From positions 434,001 through 498,000 of the forward strand of contig OZ241910.1 in the NCBI GenBank assembly GCA_965203755.1: a stretch of 64,000 nt of DNA. Reading direction: 5' to 3'. The notes beneath the pieces are model-generated. The model was not told the DNA's origin. It made no database searches and saw only the letters and a list, made by a program, of their open reading frames with translations. The position numbers were made by a program, and so were the translations under genes. Shown in pieces: positions 35,001 to 45,015 of this stretch (its first letter is position 1; the number at the start of each line of letters is the position of its first letter). This stretch comes from UBA6055 sp965203755 (lineage in GTDB: Bacteria > Chloroflexota > Anaerolineae > Aggregatilineales > Phototrophicaceae).

Positions 35001-38000
35001 ATGACCCATCAGCGCGATCCATCCAATGATACGTTCAGCGATCTTCATCGCATTGACCGCGACCATCGAGATGCCTGTGCGTTAATCTGCTCGGTTCGCA
35101 AGGGCGGGCAAGCGACGCACGGCAACGTAAAGCGCACGATTGAAGCTCTGACCCGCATGGGGCATCGTACTGGCTACATCAATGGCGAAGGCGATGGCGT
35201 CGGTGTTTTAACCGACATTCCACGTCAGTTGTGGACAAAATGGCTGGCACAGGCGGGACTGCGGTCATCTTTGGCCGCCGGTCGAGACTTTTGGGTTGCC
35301 CATGTGATGATTCCATCCGATGACCGGGCGCGTACGCAAAACATTGTTGACCAAATCTGCCGTCAAATCAGCGAGGCCGGACTGCACATTCTTATTGACC
35401 GCGGCGGCCGCGTCAATCGTCAGGTTTTAGGGCCCCATGCCGAAAAGAGCGAGCCCGTCTTTTGGCAGATCGCCGGCATCAAGGGGCAGGTCGCATCAAG
35501 CAAGCTGGACGCGAAGCTCTTCGAATTGCAGGTTCAGCTAGAGCGCGGGCTGGGGATACATTTTCCCTCATTCTCCGCTTACAGCGCCGTCTACAAGGTA
35601 CAAGGCACTATCGAGATTTTGCGGCGCTACTATCCAGAACTGCGCGACCCGGATTATGCTTCGGCAATCGCCATGGGACACGCGCGTTACAGCACCAACA
35701 CCAACCCCATTTTTGAACGGGCGCAGCCTTTCAGCATTATCGGTCACAATGGTGAGTTCAACACCATCTCCCGTTTTCGGCTTGAGGCTGAAATGCTGAA
35801 TATCCCCATGGTAGAAAACGGATCTGATTCGCAGGATGTAGACCGTGCGATCTATGCCTTGTGCATGCAAAACGGACTCGACTTAATCGAAGCGATGGAG
35901 CATGTCTTCCCGCCCTTCGAGCATGACCTCATTCAGAACTCGCCTGAAATTCACCAGATGTATGCCGAGATTCGGCAATCCTTTGGGCCATTTGCCCAGG
36001 GACCGGCCGCGGTCGCCTCGCGCTTGGGCAATCTTGCCGTCTTCAGTGTGGATGCCCTCGGGCTTCGCCCCTTATGGTTTGGAGAAACCGAGAAGGAATA
36101 CTTCGTTTCCTCCGAGCGCGGCGTCTATCCCCTAGATGTCATGTCAGTCAGTCCCAAACCGATGTCCCCGGGTGAGAAAATCGCCCTTGAAATCAATGCC
36201 GGGCATCCGATTAAGGTCTTGGATTACCCTGCCATTCAGCGCCGCGTCTTCAGCAAATACCGCGAGCGCAAGCCATATCCGGCAGCAGCTTCCAGCATTT
36301 GGGCAAGCCAAACAGAACCAGCCGCGGAATCAGCGCCCGCCAATTTCCCGATTGGTTATTCCGCCGATGCAAACAGGCAGCTTCAAGCTGAAACGGCGCC
36401 GGTCGCCGTGCTGCGAAAAACACTTGAACCCAACAAGACGCCAACCAAACTTCCCTGGCTGGATACCCCGCTGGCGGTCAACGCAGCCATCATGTCCGGT
36501 TTTGGCTGGGAACGTTATCACGTTGAAATCGTCAAATCCCTGTCGGAAAACGCCAAGGAGCAAATCGGCTCATTGGGCTGGGATGGGCCGCTGGCTGCGC
36601 TTAGCAATACACGGGTCAACCTGGCGGATTTTTATAAAGAGACCGTTGCCGTCGTTACCAACCCATCCATCGACCGCGAGCGCGAGCAGGCGCAGTTTTC
36701 GTCCCAGGTTCTGGTCGGCAGCCGCCCCGAAATCGCAGCCGGACGAGATGACAGCGAGACTTTGATTCGCCTTGAGATTCCCTTTCTGCTGGAAGCCTTG
36801 CCTGACTTTGAAGACGCCGGCCTGGTTCGTGAAATCGCATCGCGGTTCGGCACCATGGTCATCGAAGATCTGGTTGATATCTTCGCTGGGAAGGTCAGGT
36901 TCCTGTCGATGGGCTGTCCGACTGATTCTACCATTGACCAGGCAGTCAAAACCTTGCAGGACAATGCCATTGACGCTGTATTGCAGGGGGCGCAGTGCAT
37001 TATCCTGAACGACAGCAAGATCGCCTCTGGCGCGGAACTTTTCATTGACCCGCTGCTGGCAATCGCGGCGGTGGACAAAGCCTTGCGCCAAGCCGATTTC
37101 AGCCCGAATCTGCGCCGCAAAGTCGGGCTTGTCGTCCGTTCGGGCGCGTTAAGAGATCTGCATGACCTGGCGCTGTGCGTCAGTCTGGGCGCCAATGCCG
37201 TGCTGCCCTATGCGCTGTATGCGGTCAGTCTGGGCACCGCGCCGCGGGGACGCAGAACCGTGCTAACGCCCGAACACGTAGAAACCTGTCTTGGCAACGC
37301 GCTGAAAGCCATTCATGCTGGCTTGCAGAAAATCACATCGACCATCGGCTGCCATGAACTGCGCGGCTATGGACACAGTTTCAGTTCGGTCGGCTTGTCC
37401 AGGAATCTCGCCAGCCTGCTGGGAACACCCAATTATTTTGGTTCAACCGGGCGCGGATTGACTTGGACATCACTCTATAACGACGCTGAAGAAAGAGCGC
37501 AGGAGTTCCGCGGTCAGGTTCGCGCCCGTCTGAAAAATCCGGAGCGTTTTTATCCGAAAATGTGGAAAAAAGCCGAAGCGGTCGCGCATGGCGAAATGTC
37601 CTTTGATGACTATACCGAAACCCTGCTGAACCTGGAGGACAAAATGCCGGTCTCGCTGCGGCATATTTTGAGGCTCAAAGAAAGCCCAACGCCAATTGAT
37701 CCCGAAGATGTTGATATTAGCATCAAAGGCTATGACATGCCGGTCTTGATCAGCGCGATGTCCTTCGGGTCGCAAGGAGAATTGTCCTATCGTTCTTACG
37801 CCGAAGCCGCGCACCGTCTCAATATCATTTGCATGAACGGCGAAGGCGGCGAGATTCATGACCTGCTGGGCAAGAACCCGCGCAATCGCGGGCAGCAAGT
37901 GGCATCGGGGCGATTCGGCGTCAACATTGATTTCCTGAACGCGGCTGATTATATCGAAATAAAAATTGGTCAAGGCGCCAAGCCGGGCGAAGGCGGACAG

Positions 38001-39701
38001 CTGCCGGGCTATAAAGTCACCGAGCAGATCGCAGCCGTTCGCAGCACTACCCCCGGGGTGGGCCTGATTTCGCCAAGCAACAACCATGACCTGTATTCGA
38101 TTGAAGACCTGGCGCAGTTGATTGACGAGCTCAAGACAGCTAATCCCCAAGCCAAGGTTTCCGTCAAGCTGCCGGTGGTTCCGGGCATCGGCATCATTGC
38201 CGTTGGCGTTGCCAAAGCCGGCGCTGACATTATCACCATCACCGGCTATACCGGCGGCACAGGCGCCGCGCGGGCCCATGCCTTGCGCCATGTTGGGCTT
38301 CCGGCCGAGATTGGCGTTTGGCTGGCGCATCGTCACTTGATTGAAAGCGGTTTGCGCGACGATGTTGAACTGTGGGCTGACGGCGGCATGAAGAGCGGGC
38401 GCGATGTCATCAAGATGGCGTGCCTGGGCGCCAATCGCGTCGGCTTCGCCACCTTGGCGATGGTATCTGTTGGCTGCACCATCTGCCGCGGATGTCAGGA
38501 CGGCACCTGTCATGTTGGCATTACAACCCATGTCAAAACCAAGGAAGAGGCGGAAAAAAGGGATTTCAAAGCCTTCCGCCCATTTGAGGAACGCGGCTCG
38601 GCAGACAGCATTGTGACCATGTTTGATGCGCTTGCCAGCGACATTCGCAAGTGGCTGGCGAAGATGGGCATCAGCAACTTGCAGGATATTGTCGGGCGCG
38701 CCGACCTGCTTTATCAATCATCCCATCACGAGCGCATTGACCTGGCTGCCCTGCTGCGTTCTGTTCCGCGCATTCAAAAGAAACCGGCGCAGCCTGGCGG
38801 GCGGCGCATTACCCGGCCGCGCAACACGGTCAGCAAGCAGATTACCGATATTGTCGCCGAATATGTGAAAAAAGGTGAATTTGAACTTACCTATGATGAC
38901 GGGCAGGTGATGGCGATGGATCGGGCCTTGGGCACCCATCTTTCGGGCGCGATCAAACGGAAGGATGTCCCTTATGCCGAACGGATACGCGCCATTCACT
39001 TGAGCTTCAGCAACTCGGCCATCCCTGGCAACGGCCTGGCGGCATTCCTTGATGATCCAGTCCATGTGCTAGTGGAAGGCGGTGCCCAAGACGGCGTTGG
39101 CAAATGCGCTTCTGGCAGCACCATCTCGATTCTGAAAGGCTTGAATCAAAACGGCCGCCGCCTGGATGGTTCGGTGGGCAAGAGCTTTGCCTATGGCGCA
39201 CAGGGCGGGCTGTTTATCGTCCAGGGCAATGCAGACACCCGCGCCTGCATCCGCATGAGCGGCGCCGATGCCATCTTCGGCGGCGAAATACTGGCGCCGC
39301 TGCAAGACCGCCTCGGCGGACTGGGCGCCCGCGCCAACCTCAAGGGTTATGCCTTTGAGTATATGACATCCGGGCGGGCGGTGGTATTGGGCGATCCGGG
39401 ACCGTGGATGTGCGCCGGGATGAGCGGCGGCGTGGTCTACCAGCGGATTCAACCCGAGATGAACCTGACTGTCGATGCCATTCGCCATCGCATCGCCGCC
39501 GATTCGCTTGTGGAAATTCATCCACTGGACGACAAAGGGCATCAGGATGTTCGGGAACTGCTGAATGCCTATATTCGCACGCTTGAGGAAAATCACCAGT
39601 CACAGGCTGCCGAGCCCATTTATGCGCTGCTCAAACACCCGGGCGACCACTTTATCAAGATCGCGCCGCCGCTGCCGCATCAAATGGCGAGCGCCGGCTA
39701 G
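35001..39701 (+). CDS. gltB: Glutamate synthase, large-subunit type
   Basis: Makes glutamate from glutamine and 2-oxoglutarate. 1566 aa. Order: 25-residue propeptide, then nucleophile Cys26 in DACALICSV starting the type-II amidotransferase (HARYSTNTNP, GHNGEFNT), central domain (~470-760), FMN/2-oxoglutarate domain (ISAMSFGSQGELSYR; GEGGEIHDLLG; GYTGGTGAAR), 3Fe-4S cysteines C1159-x5-C1165-x4-C1170, and a C-terminal GXGXG beta-helix. ATG 35001 is preferred to 34995 because AGGAGG abuts the latter. A palindrome CTGACGTCAG lies at 34975-34984. No gltD neighbours it, so the electron donor is elsewhere or ferredoxin. Confidence 0.94.
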   Translation: MTHQRDPSNDTFSDLHRIDRDHRDACALICSVRKGGQATHGNVKRTIEALTRMGHRTGYINGEGDGVGVLTDIPRQLWTKWLAQAGLRSSLAAGRDFWVAHVMIPSDDRARTQNIVDQICRQISEAGLHILIDRGGRVNRQVLGPHAEKSEPVFWQIAGIKGQVASSKLDAKLFELQVQLERGLGIHFPSFSAYSAVYKVQGTIEILRRYYPELRDPDYASAIAMGHARYSTNTNPIFERAQPFSIIGHNGEFNTISRFRLEAEMLNIPMVENGSDSQDVDRAIYALCMQNGLDLIEAMEHVFPPFEHDLIQNSPEIHQMYAEIRQSFGPFAQGPAAVASRLGNLAVFSVDALGLRPLWFGETEKEYFVSSERGVYPLDVMSVSPKPMSPGEKIALEINAGHPIKVLDYPAIQRRVFSKYRERKPYPAAASSIWASQTEPAAESAPANFPIGYSADANRQLQAETAPVAVLRKTLEPNKTPTKLPWLDTPLAVNAAIMSGFGWERYHVEIVKSLSENAKEQIGSLGWDGPLAALSNTRVNLADFYKETVAVVTNPSIDREREQAQFSSQVLVGSRPEIAAGRDDSETLIRLEIPFLLEALPDFEDAGLVREIASRFGTMVIEDLVDIFAGKVRFLSMGCPTDSTIDQAVKTLQDNAIDAVLQGAQCIILNDSKIASGAELFIDPLLAIAAVDKALRQADFSPNLRRKVGLVVRSGALRDLHDLALCVSLGANAVLPYALYAVSLGTAPRGRRTVLTPEHVETCLGNALKAIHAGLQKITSTIGCHELRGYGHSFSSVGLSRNLASLLGTPNYFGSTGRGLTWTSLYNDAEERAQEFRGQVRARLKNPERFYPKMWKKAEAVAHGEMSFDDYTETLLNLEDKMPVSLRHILRLKESPTPIDPEDVDISIKGYDMPVLISAMSFGSQGELSYRSYAEAAHRLNIICMNGEGGEIHDLLGKNPRNRGQQVASGRFGVNIDFLNAADYIEIKIGQGAKPGEGGQLPGYKVTEQIAAVRSTTPGVGLISPSNNHDLYSIEDLAQLIDELKTANPQAKVSVKLPVVPGIGIIAVGVAKAGADIITITGYTGGTGAARAHALRHVGLPAEIGVWLAHRHLIESGLRDDVELWADGGMKSGRDVIKMACLGANRVGFATLAMVSVGCTICRGCQDGTCHVGITTHVKTKEEAEKRDFKAFRPFEERGSADSIVTMFDALASDIRKWLAKMGISNLQDIVGRADLLYQSSHHERIDLAALLRSVPRIQKKPAQPGGRRITRPRNTVSKQITDIVAEYVKKGEFELTYDDGQVMAMDRALGTHLSGAIKRKDVPYAERIRAIHLSFSNSAIPGNGLAAFLDDPVHVLVEGGAQDGVGKCASGSTISILKGLNQNGRRLDGSVGKSFAYGAQGGLFIVQGNADTRACIRMSGADAIFGGEILAPLQDRLGGLGARANLKGYAFEYMTSGRAVVLGDPGPWMCAGMSGGVVYQRIQPEMNLTVDAIRHRIAADSLVEIHPLDDKGHQDVRELLNAYIRTLEENHQSQAAEPIYALLKHPGDHFIKIAPPLPHQMASAG

Positions 39702-39764
39702 ATGCGTTTTCAAGGCTGGCGGCGAATGCGCTGGCGGCTTCTGGATAATGCACTCGAATGAATA

Positions 39765-41405
39765 TCAGACGTTCGCCGCCTTGCCGGGAATGGTCGCCAG
39801 AACGCGCTGCGTTTTCAATGCCAGATGTAAAATCAGACGATTATCCGAATCGTTCAAATCCAATTTGGTCAATGCTGCGATTCGCTCAAGGCGATAGACA
39901 AGCGTATTGCGATGCACATCAAGCTCCTGCGCTGCTTTGGCAAGATTGCCATTCGCCTCAAAAAAACCGCCCAAGGTTCGGATCAGGTCGCTTTGCCTGC
40001 GGCTGTCATGCTCCACCAGTGGGCCGAGCGCATCCTGATAAAACTGATTCAAGTTTTCCAGATTGCGTTCTTTGAGCGCCAGCAGCAGCTGATAGAGCTT
40101 CAAGTCGCCATAAAAAGTCGTTGCATTATGGTCGCCAAGTTCGCGGGCAATGCCGACAGCATCCTTGGCTTCGCGGTATGAAACGCGCAAATTGGACAAA
40201 CCGACCGCCGGGCGGCTTATGCCGGCCGCAATCAGCCGGCTCGGTGTACGGGCAGCAAGCCGGGCGCGCGCATCCTCAATCATCAACCGCGTTCGCGCCA
40301 GCGCATTCGCCGCTTCATTCAGTGGGTACAAAGCGACGATGGCATCGACATACTGCCCGACAGCCCCATTGACCGGCTGCCGCGACATATCGTCCCGCAG
40401 CAGAGAAACCAGTGATTCCAATGGCGAAGCCCGTCCGGCGCGAAAAACAGCGACGACATACGAGGAGTCGGGGTGAAAACCGGCTTGTCGGGCGCGGGCA
40501 TGCAGCAAATCATCATCAGCCGGCGCACCGCTCAGCCACATTTGAATCCAATCACCGCGCGTCTGTTCGACGGCAGACGCAATCGCTCGGTTTTTCGCCA
40601 TTTCAATCGCGCAGACATCGGCGCCATAGGTCAAAACAAGACGGTCAAACTCATCCAAATCATGGCTGCGGCCAACCAGGGACAGATAGCCGGCGATGCG
40701 TTTTTCGACTTTGAGGACCGTTGTATAGCCAAGCGGGCTGATGCTGATTGTGTCTTGGCTGGACGGGGCGTCATGGTCAAGCCACTCTTGAAACTGGCTG
40801 GATGGCATTGCCGCCGCCTGATAAGGGCCATTCGCTCTTCTGGGGCCGAGGTTGGGGTGAATCTGCGTCATCAGCACGCCGGCATCATTATGAATGACAA
40901 TGGGTTTGCCTGTCGAGCGCGACATGACTTGCAGCAGGCTGTTCAAATCGCGGTTTTCGGCAGCGAGCCGCGTCAGCTGCCGCTGAATCTCGATAGCCCG
41001 TTCGGTCAGACGCGCTGACTGGTTGAGAATCAAGGCGTTGACCGCCCGTTCGACGGTGGTCAGGCTGACATCGGCCGGCATGGAAACCAGCGCGATGTTA
41101 CAGGCATTGGCGGCTTTGACCGCACTCTGTTCGGCCGCGCCAGTCGCCACCACAGCATGAACCCCCAGCTTGGCCAGCTGCCGGATGACATTGGCAAACG
41201 TCAGGCGGCTGTCAAAGCTCCGCAAGACATCCATCGAAACCAAAGCCAACTCGCCGCCATAGATATCCGGGAACGCCGGCGGCTGGGCGCGGATGGTCAC
41301 TGACCAGGTCACCTGTGTTTCGGCATCGCCAGCGACTATAGCCGCGCCAAGCGGCAGGGAATAGCGCAGCAAAGACTGAATCGAGGCTGTGTTTTTATCT
41401 GACAT
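39765..41405 (-). CDS. PucR-family transcriptional regulator (second paralogue)
   Basis: 546 aa from ATG 41405 (AGGA 9 nt upstream); TTG 41411 is an alternative. Same layout as the regulator at 33158: N-terminal ligand domain, GAF-like middle (IVIHNDAGVLMTQI), CdaR GGDEF-like part (LIAAGISRPAVGLSNLRVSY) and HTH (FFEANGNLAKAAQELDVHRN, LVYRLERI). The two match in order and nearly in length, pointing to duplication. Convergent with gltB, so the pair brackets the glutamate synthase. It may regulate itself, gltB or both. Confidence 0.9.
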   Translation of the reverse strand: MSDKNTASIQSLLRYSLPLGAAIVAGDAETQVTWSVTIRAQPPAFPDIYGGELALVSMDVLRSFDSRLTFANVIRQLAKLGVHAVVATGAAEQSAVKAANACNIALVSMPADVSLTTVERAVNALILNQSARLTERAIEIQRQLTRLAAENRDLNSLLQVMSRSTGKPIVIHNDAGVLMTQIHPNLGPRRANGPYQAAAMPSSQFQEWLDHDAPSSQDTISISPLGYTTVLKVEKRIAGYLSLVGRSHDLDEFDRLVLTYGADVCAIEMAKNRAIASAVEQTRGDWIQMWLSGAPADDDLLHARARQAGFHPDSSYVVAVFRAGRASPLESLVSLLRDDMSRQPVNGAVGQYVDAIVALYPLNEAANALARTRLMIEDARARLAARTPSRLIAAGISRPAVGLSNLRVSYREAKDAVGIARELGDHNATTFYGDLKLYQLLLALKERNLENLNQFYQDALGPLVEHDSRRQSDLIRTLGGFFEANGNLAKAAQELDVHRNTLVYRLERIAALTKLDLNDSDNRLILHLALKTQRVLATIPGKAANV

Positions 41406-41526
41406 GACCAATATCCTGTACGCATTTAATGATGTAAACTAAAGCCACTCCACGTCTAAATAAGCAAAATAAACAAAATCGAGGTCCTGTTTTGTGAATT
41501 ATAGATAATTATACAGCGAATCACAC

Positions 41527-41562
41527 AAAAAAACAGGGCGAGTGAATTATATTCAGCCGCCC
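41527..41562 (-). terminator. Intrinsic terminator of ileS
   Basis: Minus strand GGGCG-gc-TGAAT-ata-ATTCA-ct-CGCCC, then TG and T7. Lies 30 nt after the ileS stop. Separates ileS from the second pucR. Confidence 0.85.
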
Positions 41563-41591
41563 CGCTCAATTCATTGGACAAATTCAACAAA

Positions 41592-44500
41592 TCACAATGC
41601 CAATTTGACTCCGATGGTCAGTGATTCACCTTTGACTGTGACTGTTTCGCTGACATATTCGTCCGATATCTCATCCGGTTTCAGCGCATTCGCCAGTGTT
41701 TCTCGGCTGATATACGCGCTGAAGCGCTGCATGACAGCATCTATGCCGTCGGAAGCGTCGCGGTAGACAATCTCAATATGGTCATCCAGTTCAAAATCAG
41801 CCCTTTTGCGTAGATTCTGAATCCGTCGGATGATCTCGCGCGCCAGTCCTTCTTCCACCAGACCGGTGGACAGGGTGGTGTCCAGGACAACGACGTAACC
41901 GCCATCCTCAATCGCGCCCGCAGGTGTTTCGACGCTGACTTTGACTTCGCACTCGTTATTCAAAATCTCGAATGCCGTCCCGTCCAATTCAAGCGCGATG
42001 TCCTCGCCTGCCAACAGCTGCTCGGCAAAGGGGCGGACAAAATCCTGCCCGCCATTTTTAAGAGCCGCCTGTACTGCCTTGAAGTCCTTGCCGAATTTAG
42101 GTCCCAAAAAGCGGGGCAAGGGATTCAAGCTGTAGATGGTGGTGGATTCAAACTGGCTGGCTTCATCGGCGCCCATGACACTGACTGATTTCAGGTTCAA
42201 CTCACTCATGATCAGCTGCGAATAGCGTTCAATGATGGGCGCTTCCACAATATCGCGCATGGCAAACTGCGCCCCAGCGAGCGGCTGGCGAACTCCGATT
42301 TGGGCTGCATTTCGGGCTGCCAGCCCCAAGCTGACAACGCGCTGCACCAAAGCCATCTCCGCGATCAGGGTTTTATCCAGCAGAGATTCGTCATATTTGG
42401 GCCATGCCGCCAGATGTACGCTGTCGGCTTGAGCGCTGTCTTGCTCGGCAGCCAGATTTCGATACATCGCCTCACTCAAGAATGGCATGGTCGGCGCCAG
42501 CAATTTTGAAAGCGCGGTCAAGGTCTCATACAGCGTCGCATAAGCTGACCGCTTGGCATCATCCGATTCGCTTTTCCAAAAACGGTCGCGGCTCAAACGA
42601 ACATACCAGTTGCTCAAGCGCTCAACAAAATCCTCAATCGGCCGGGTGGCATTAATCGCGTCATAGTTTTCAAAGGCATCGGTTACTGTCTGCGTCAAAT
42701 GATGCAATTCAGCCAGCAGCCAGCGGTCCAGCAGTTCGCGGTCTTGCGGCGCCGGCGCTGTTTGGGCCGGCGTCCAGCCATCAATGTTGGCATAGGTCAC
42801 AAAGAAGCTGTAGGTGTTCCAAAGCGTTGACCAGAATTTCTTGATCACCTCATTGACCAGATTCTCGGAGAATCGGCGCGGCTCGCCCGGCGGGCCAGAG
42901 GTGTAGAGATACCAGCGAAAGGCATCGGCGCCATTCCGCTCAAGCACTGCCCAGGGGTCAACGCTGTTCCCCTTGCTCTTGGACATTTTCTGCCCATGCT
43001 CATCCAGGATATGCCCCAGCGAAATCACGTTTTTGTAGGCCACCGTTTCGAAGAGCATGGCCGCGATGGCATGAAGGCTGTAGAACCAGCCGCGCGTTTG
43101 GTCAACGGCCTCGCAGATATAATCCGCCGGATGCTGCTCTTCAAAATTTGCGCTGTTATTCTTGGGATAAGCCCACTGTGCGACTTGCATCGCGCCGCTG
43201 TCGAACCAAACATCAATGACTTCGGGCGCCCGCCGCATGGTTCCCCCTTTGCCATTTGGATTGGCAAAGGCAATTTCATCGACGTAGGGTCGGTGCAAAT
43301 CCAGTTCGCTAAGGTCTTGGCCAGATAACGCGCTCAATTCATCCACGCTGCCGATGCACAGCATTTCGCCAGTTTCGTCATCAACCCATACTGGCAAGGG
43401 TGTTCCCCAATAGCGTTCTCGGCCCAGCGCCCATTCCTTGAGGTCATCCAGCCAGTTGCCAAAGCGCCCGTCCTTGATGTGCGCCGGCACCCAATTGATG
43501 GTCTGGTTGAGGTCAATCATCTTCTGTTTGTATTCCAGGGTGTTGATAAACCAGGTTTCGCGGGCAAAGTACATCAAGGGCGTTTCATCGCGCCAGTTAT
43601 GCGGGTAGGCGTGTTCATACTGCTCATGGCGATACATCAATCCGCGTTCATCCAAGTCCTTGATGATCTCCCGGTCAGCGTCTTTGAACCACAGACCGCG
43701 GAAGTTCGATACAGCATCGACAAATCGACCCGACTCGTCCACTGTGATAAGCACCGGCAGGTTATATTTTTTGCCGGTCGCCATATCATCGACGCCATAA
43801 GCCGGCGCAGTATGAACGATGCCAGTGCCATCGGCGACGCTGACATAATCGCTGGCAACGACATACGCATAATCCTGCTCGACTGGCAGAAAAGTGTACA
43901 GAGGGTTGTATTTCCAGCCAAGCAGGTCTTTGCCTTTCAGCCGCCTGACCACCTTGTATTTCTTGTCCTGGTTCAGCACTTTTTCCATCAGCGCTTCCGC
44001 CAAGATAAGCTGTTCAGCGCCTTCGCCATCCGATGCGGGGCCTTCTACCTGAACATAGTCCACATTTTCACCTACGGCCAAGGCTGCATTCGCCGGCAGC
44101 GTCCATGGCGTCGTCGTCCAGGCAAGCAGATAAACCCCTGGCTGGTCTTTGAGCGGAAAACGGACGTAGACGCTTGGGTCTACAATGGTCTTGTATCCCA
44201 AAGACACTTCATGGCTGCTAAGGGGGGTTCCGGAAGTCGGGCTGTAGGGAACAACCTTGTATCCGCGATAAAGCAAACCCTTGTCCCAGAATTGCTTCAG
44301 TATCCACCAGACACTCTCGATATAATCATTGGTAAATGTGACATAGGGTTTGTCAAGATCAACCCAGAATGCCGTCCGTTCGGTTAGTTTTTCCCATTCT
44401 ATGATGTAACGAAAAACCGTATTGCGGCATTTTTCATTGAACTCGGCAACGCCATATTCCTCGATTTGACTCTTGCTGTCCAAACCGAGTTCTTTTTCTA

Positions 44501-44795
44501 CCGCAATCTCAACCGGCAGACCGTGCGTATCCCAGCCGCCGCGGCGCAAACAATAATAACCGTTCATCACTTTATAACGCGGGAACATATCCTTGAAGGC
44601 GCGCGCCAAAACGTGATGGCTTCCCGGCTGGGCGTTCGCTGTTGGGGGGCCCTCATAAAAGACATACCGGGGAGCGTCTTCGCGACCTTCAGTGGTGCGC
44701 TCGAATACCCGATTGAACCGCCAGAAATCAAGCTGTTCCTGTTCGAGTCTGTTGATGATTTCGCTATTGACCTTCGAGTCTACTGCCTTAAACAT
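41592..44795 (-). CDS. ileS: Isoleucyl-tRNA synthetase, type 2 (IleRS2) with GxHH signature
   Basis: Charges tRNA-Ile; 1067 aa, the long eukaryote-like type. The class-I signature normally HxGH reads G58-S59-H60-H61 in ANAQPGSHHVLARAFKD, i.e. first and third residues swapped; KMSKSKGN follows near residue 600. The CP1 editing domain is intact (LAWTTTPWTLPANAALAVGE, GTGIVHTAPAYG). C-terminal anticodon-binding and junction domains follow (ENYDAINATRPIEDFVERLS). Type-2 enzymes are typically mupirocin-tolerant, and the GxHH variant has been linked to hyper-resistance. Starts at ATG 44795; the 220-nt upstream gap shows no convincing T-box. Confidence 0.94.
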   Translation of the reverse strand: MFKAVDSKVNSEIINRLEQEQLDFWRFNRVFERTTEGREDAPRYVFYEGPPTANAQPGSHHVLARAFKDMFPRYKVMNGYYCLRRGGWDTHGLPVEIAVEKELGLDSKSQIEEYGVAEFNEKCRNTVFRYIIEWEKLTERTAFWVDLDKPYVTFTNDYIESVWWILKQFWDKGLLYRGYKVVPYSPTSGTPLSSHEVSLGYKTIVDPSVYVRFPLKDQPGVYLLAWTTTPWTLPANAALAVGENVDYVQVEGPASDGEGAEQLILAEALMEKVLNQDKKYKVVRRLKGKDLLGWKYNPLYTFLPVEQDYAYVVASDYVSVADGTGIVHTAPAYGVDDMATGKKYNLPVLITVDESGRFVDAVSNFRGLWFKDADREIIKDLDERGLMYRHEQYEHAYPHNWRDETPLMYFARETWFINTLEYKQKMIDLNQTINWVPAHIKDGRFGNWLDDLKEWALGRERYWGTPLPVWVDDETGEMLCIGSVDELSALSGQDLSELDLHRPYVDEIAFANPNGKGGTMRRAPEVIDVWFDSGAMQVAQWAYPKNNSANFEEQHPADYICEAVDQTRGWFYSLHAIAAMLFETVAYKNVISLGHILDEHGQKMSKSKGNSVDPWAVLERNGADAFRWYLYTSGPPGEPRRFSENLVNEVIKKFWSTLWNTYSFFVTYANIDGWTPAQTAPAPQDRELLDRWLLAELHHLTQTVTDAFENYDAINATRPIEDFVERLSNWYVRLSRDRFWKSESDDAKRSAYATLYETLTALSKLLAPTMPFLSEAMYRNLAAEQDSAQADSVHLAAWPKYDESLLDKTLIAEMALVQRVVSLGLAARNAAQIGVRQPLAGAQFAMRDIVEAPIIERYSQLIMSELNLKSVSVMGADEASQFESTTIYSLNPLPRFLGPKFGKDFKAVQAALKNGGQDFVRPFAEQLLAGEDIALELDGTAFEILNNECEVKVSVETPAGAIEDGGYVVVLDTTLSTGLVEEGLAREIIRRIQNLRKRADFELDDHIEIVYRDASDGIDAVMQRFSAYISRETLANALKPDEISDEYVSETVTVKGESLTIGVKLAL

Positions 44796-45015
44796 AAGCC
44801 GTCATTTCTCCATGTCATTGATACGAATTGAATAGAATAGATGTGCAGCCGCTTGGATCGATATTCGCATCAAACTGGCAATAACTCGCGGTGTGGACAT
44901 CGCCTGCGCCGCCACCACGTAAACACCTCCCCCGTCTGGATTGGATTTCCGCAGGAATTATGACGTAAATGGCGAAATTGTGAAAGGGGCAAATCAGTTT
45001 GGGGCTTATGTGTCC

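Noticed and set aside
44796..45015. Possible T-box leader upstream of ileS
   Set aside because: The minus strand contains ACCGCGAG, matching the 3' half of a T-box, but the preceding bases (TCCAC) do not fit GGUGGN, and neither a Stem-I motif nor a terminator is visible.
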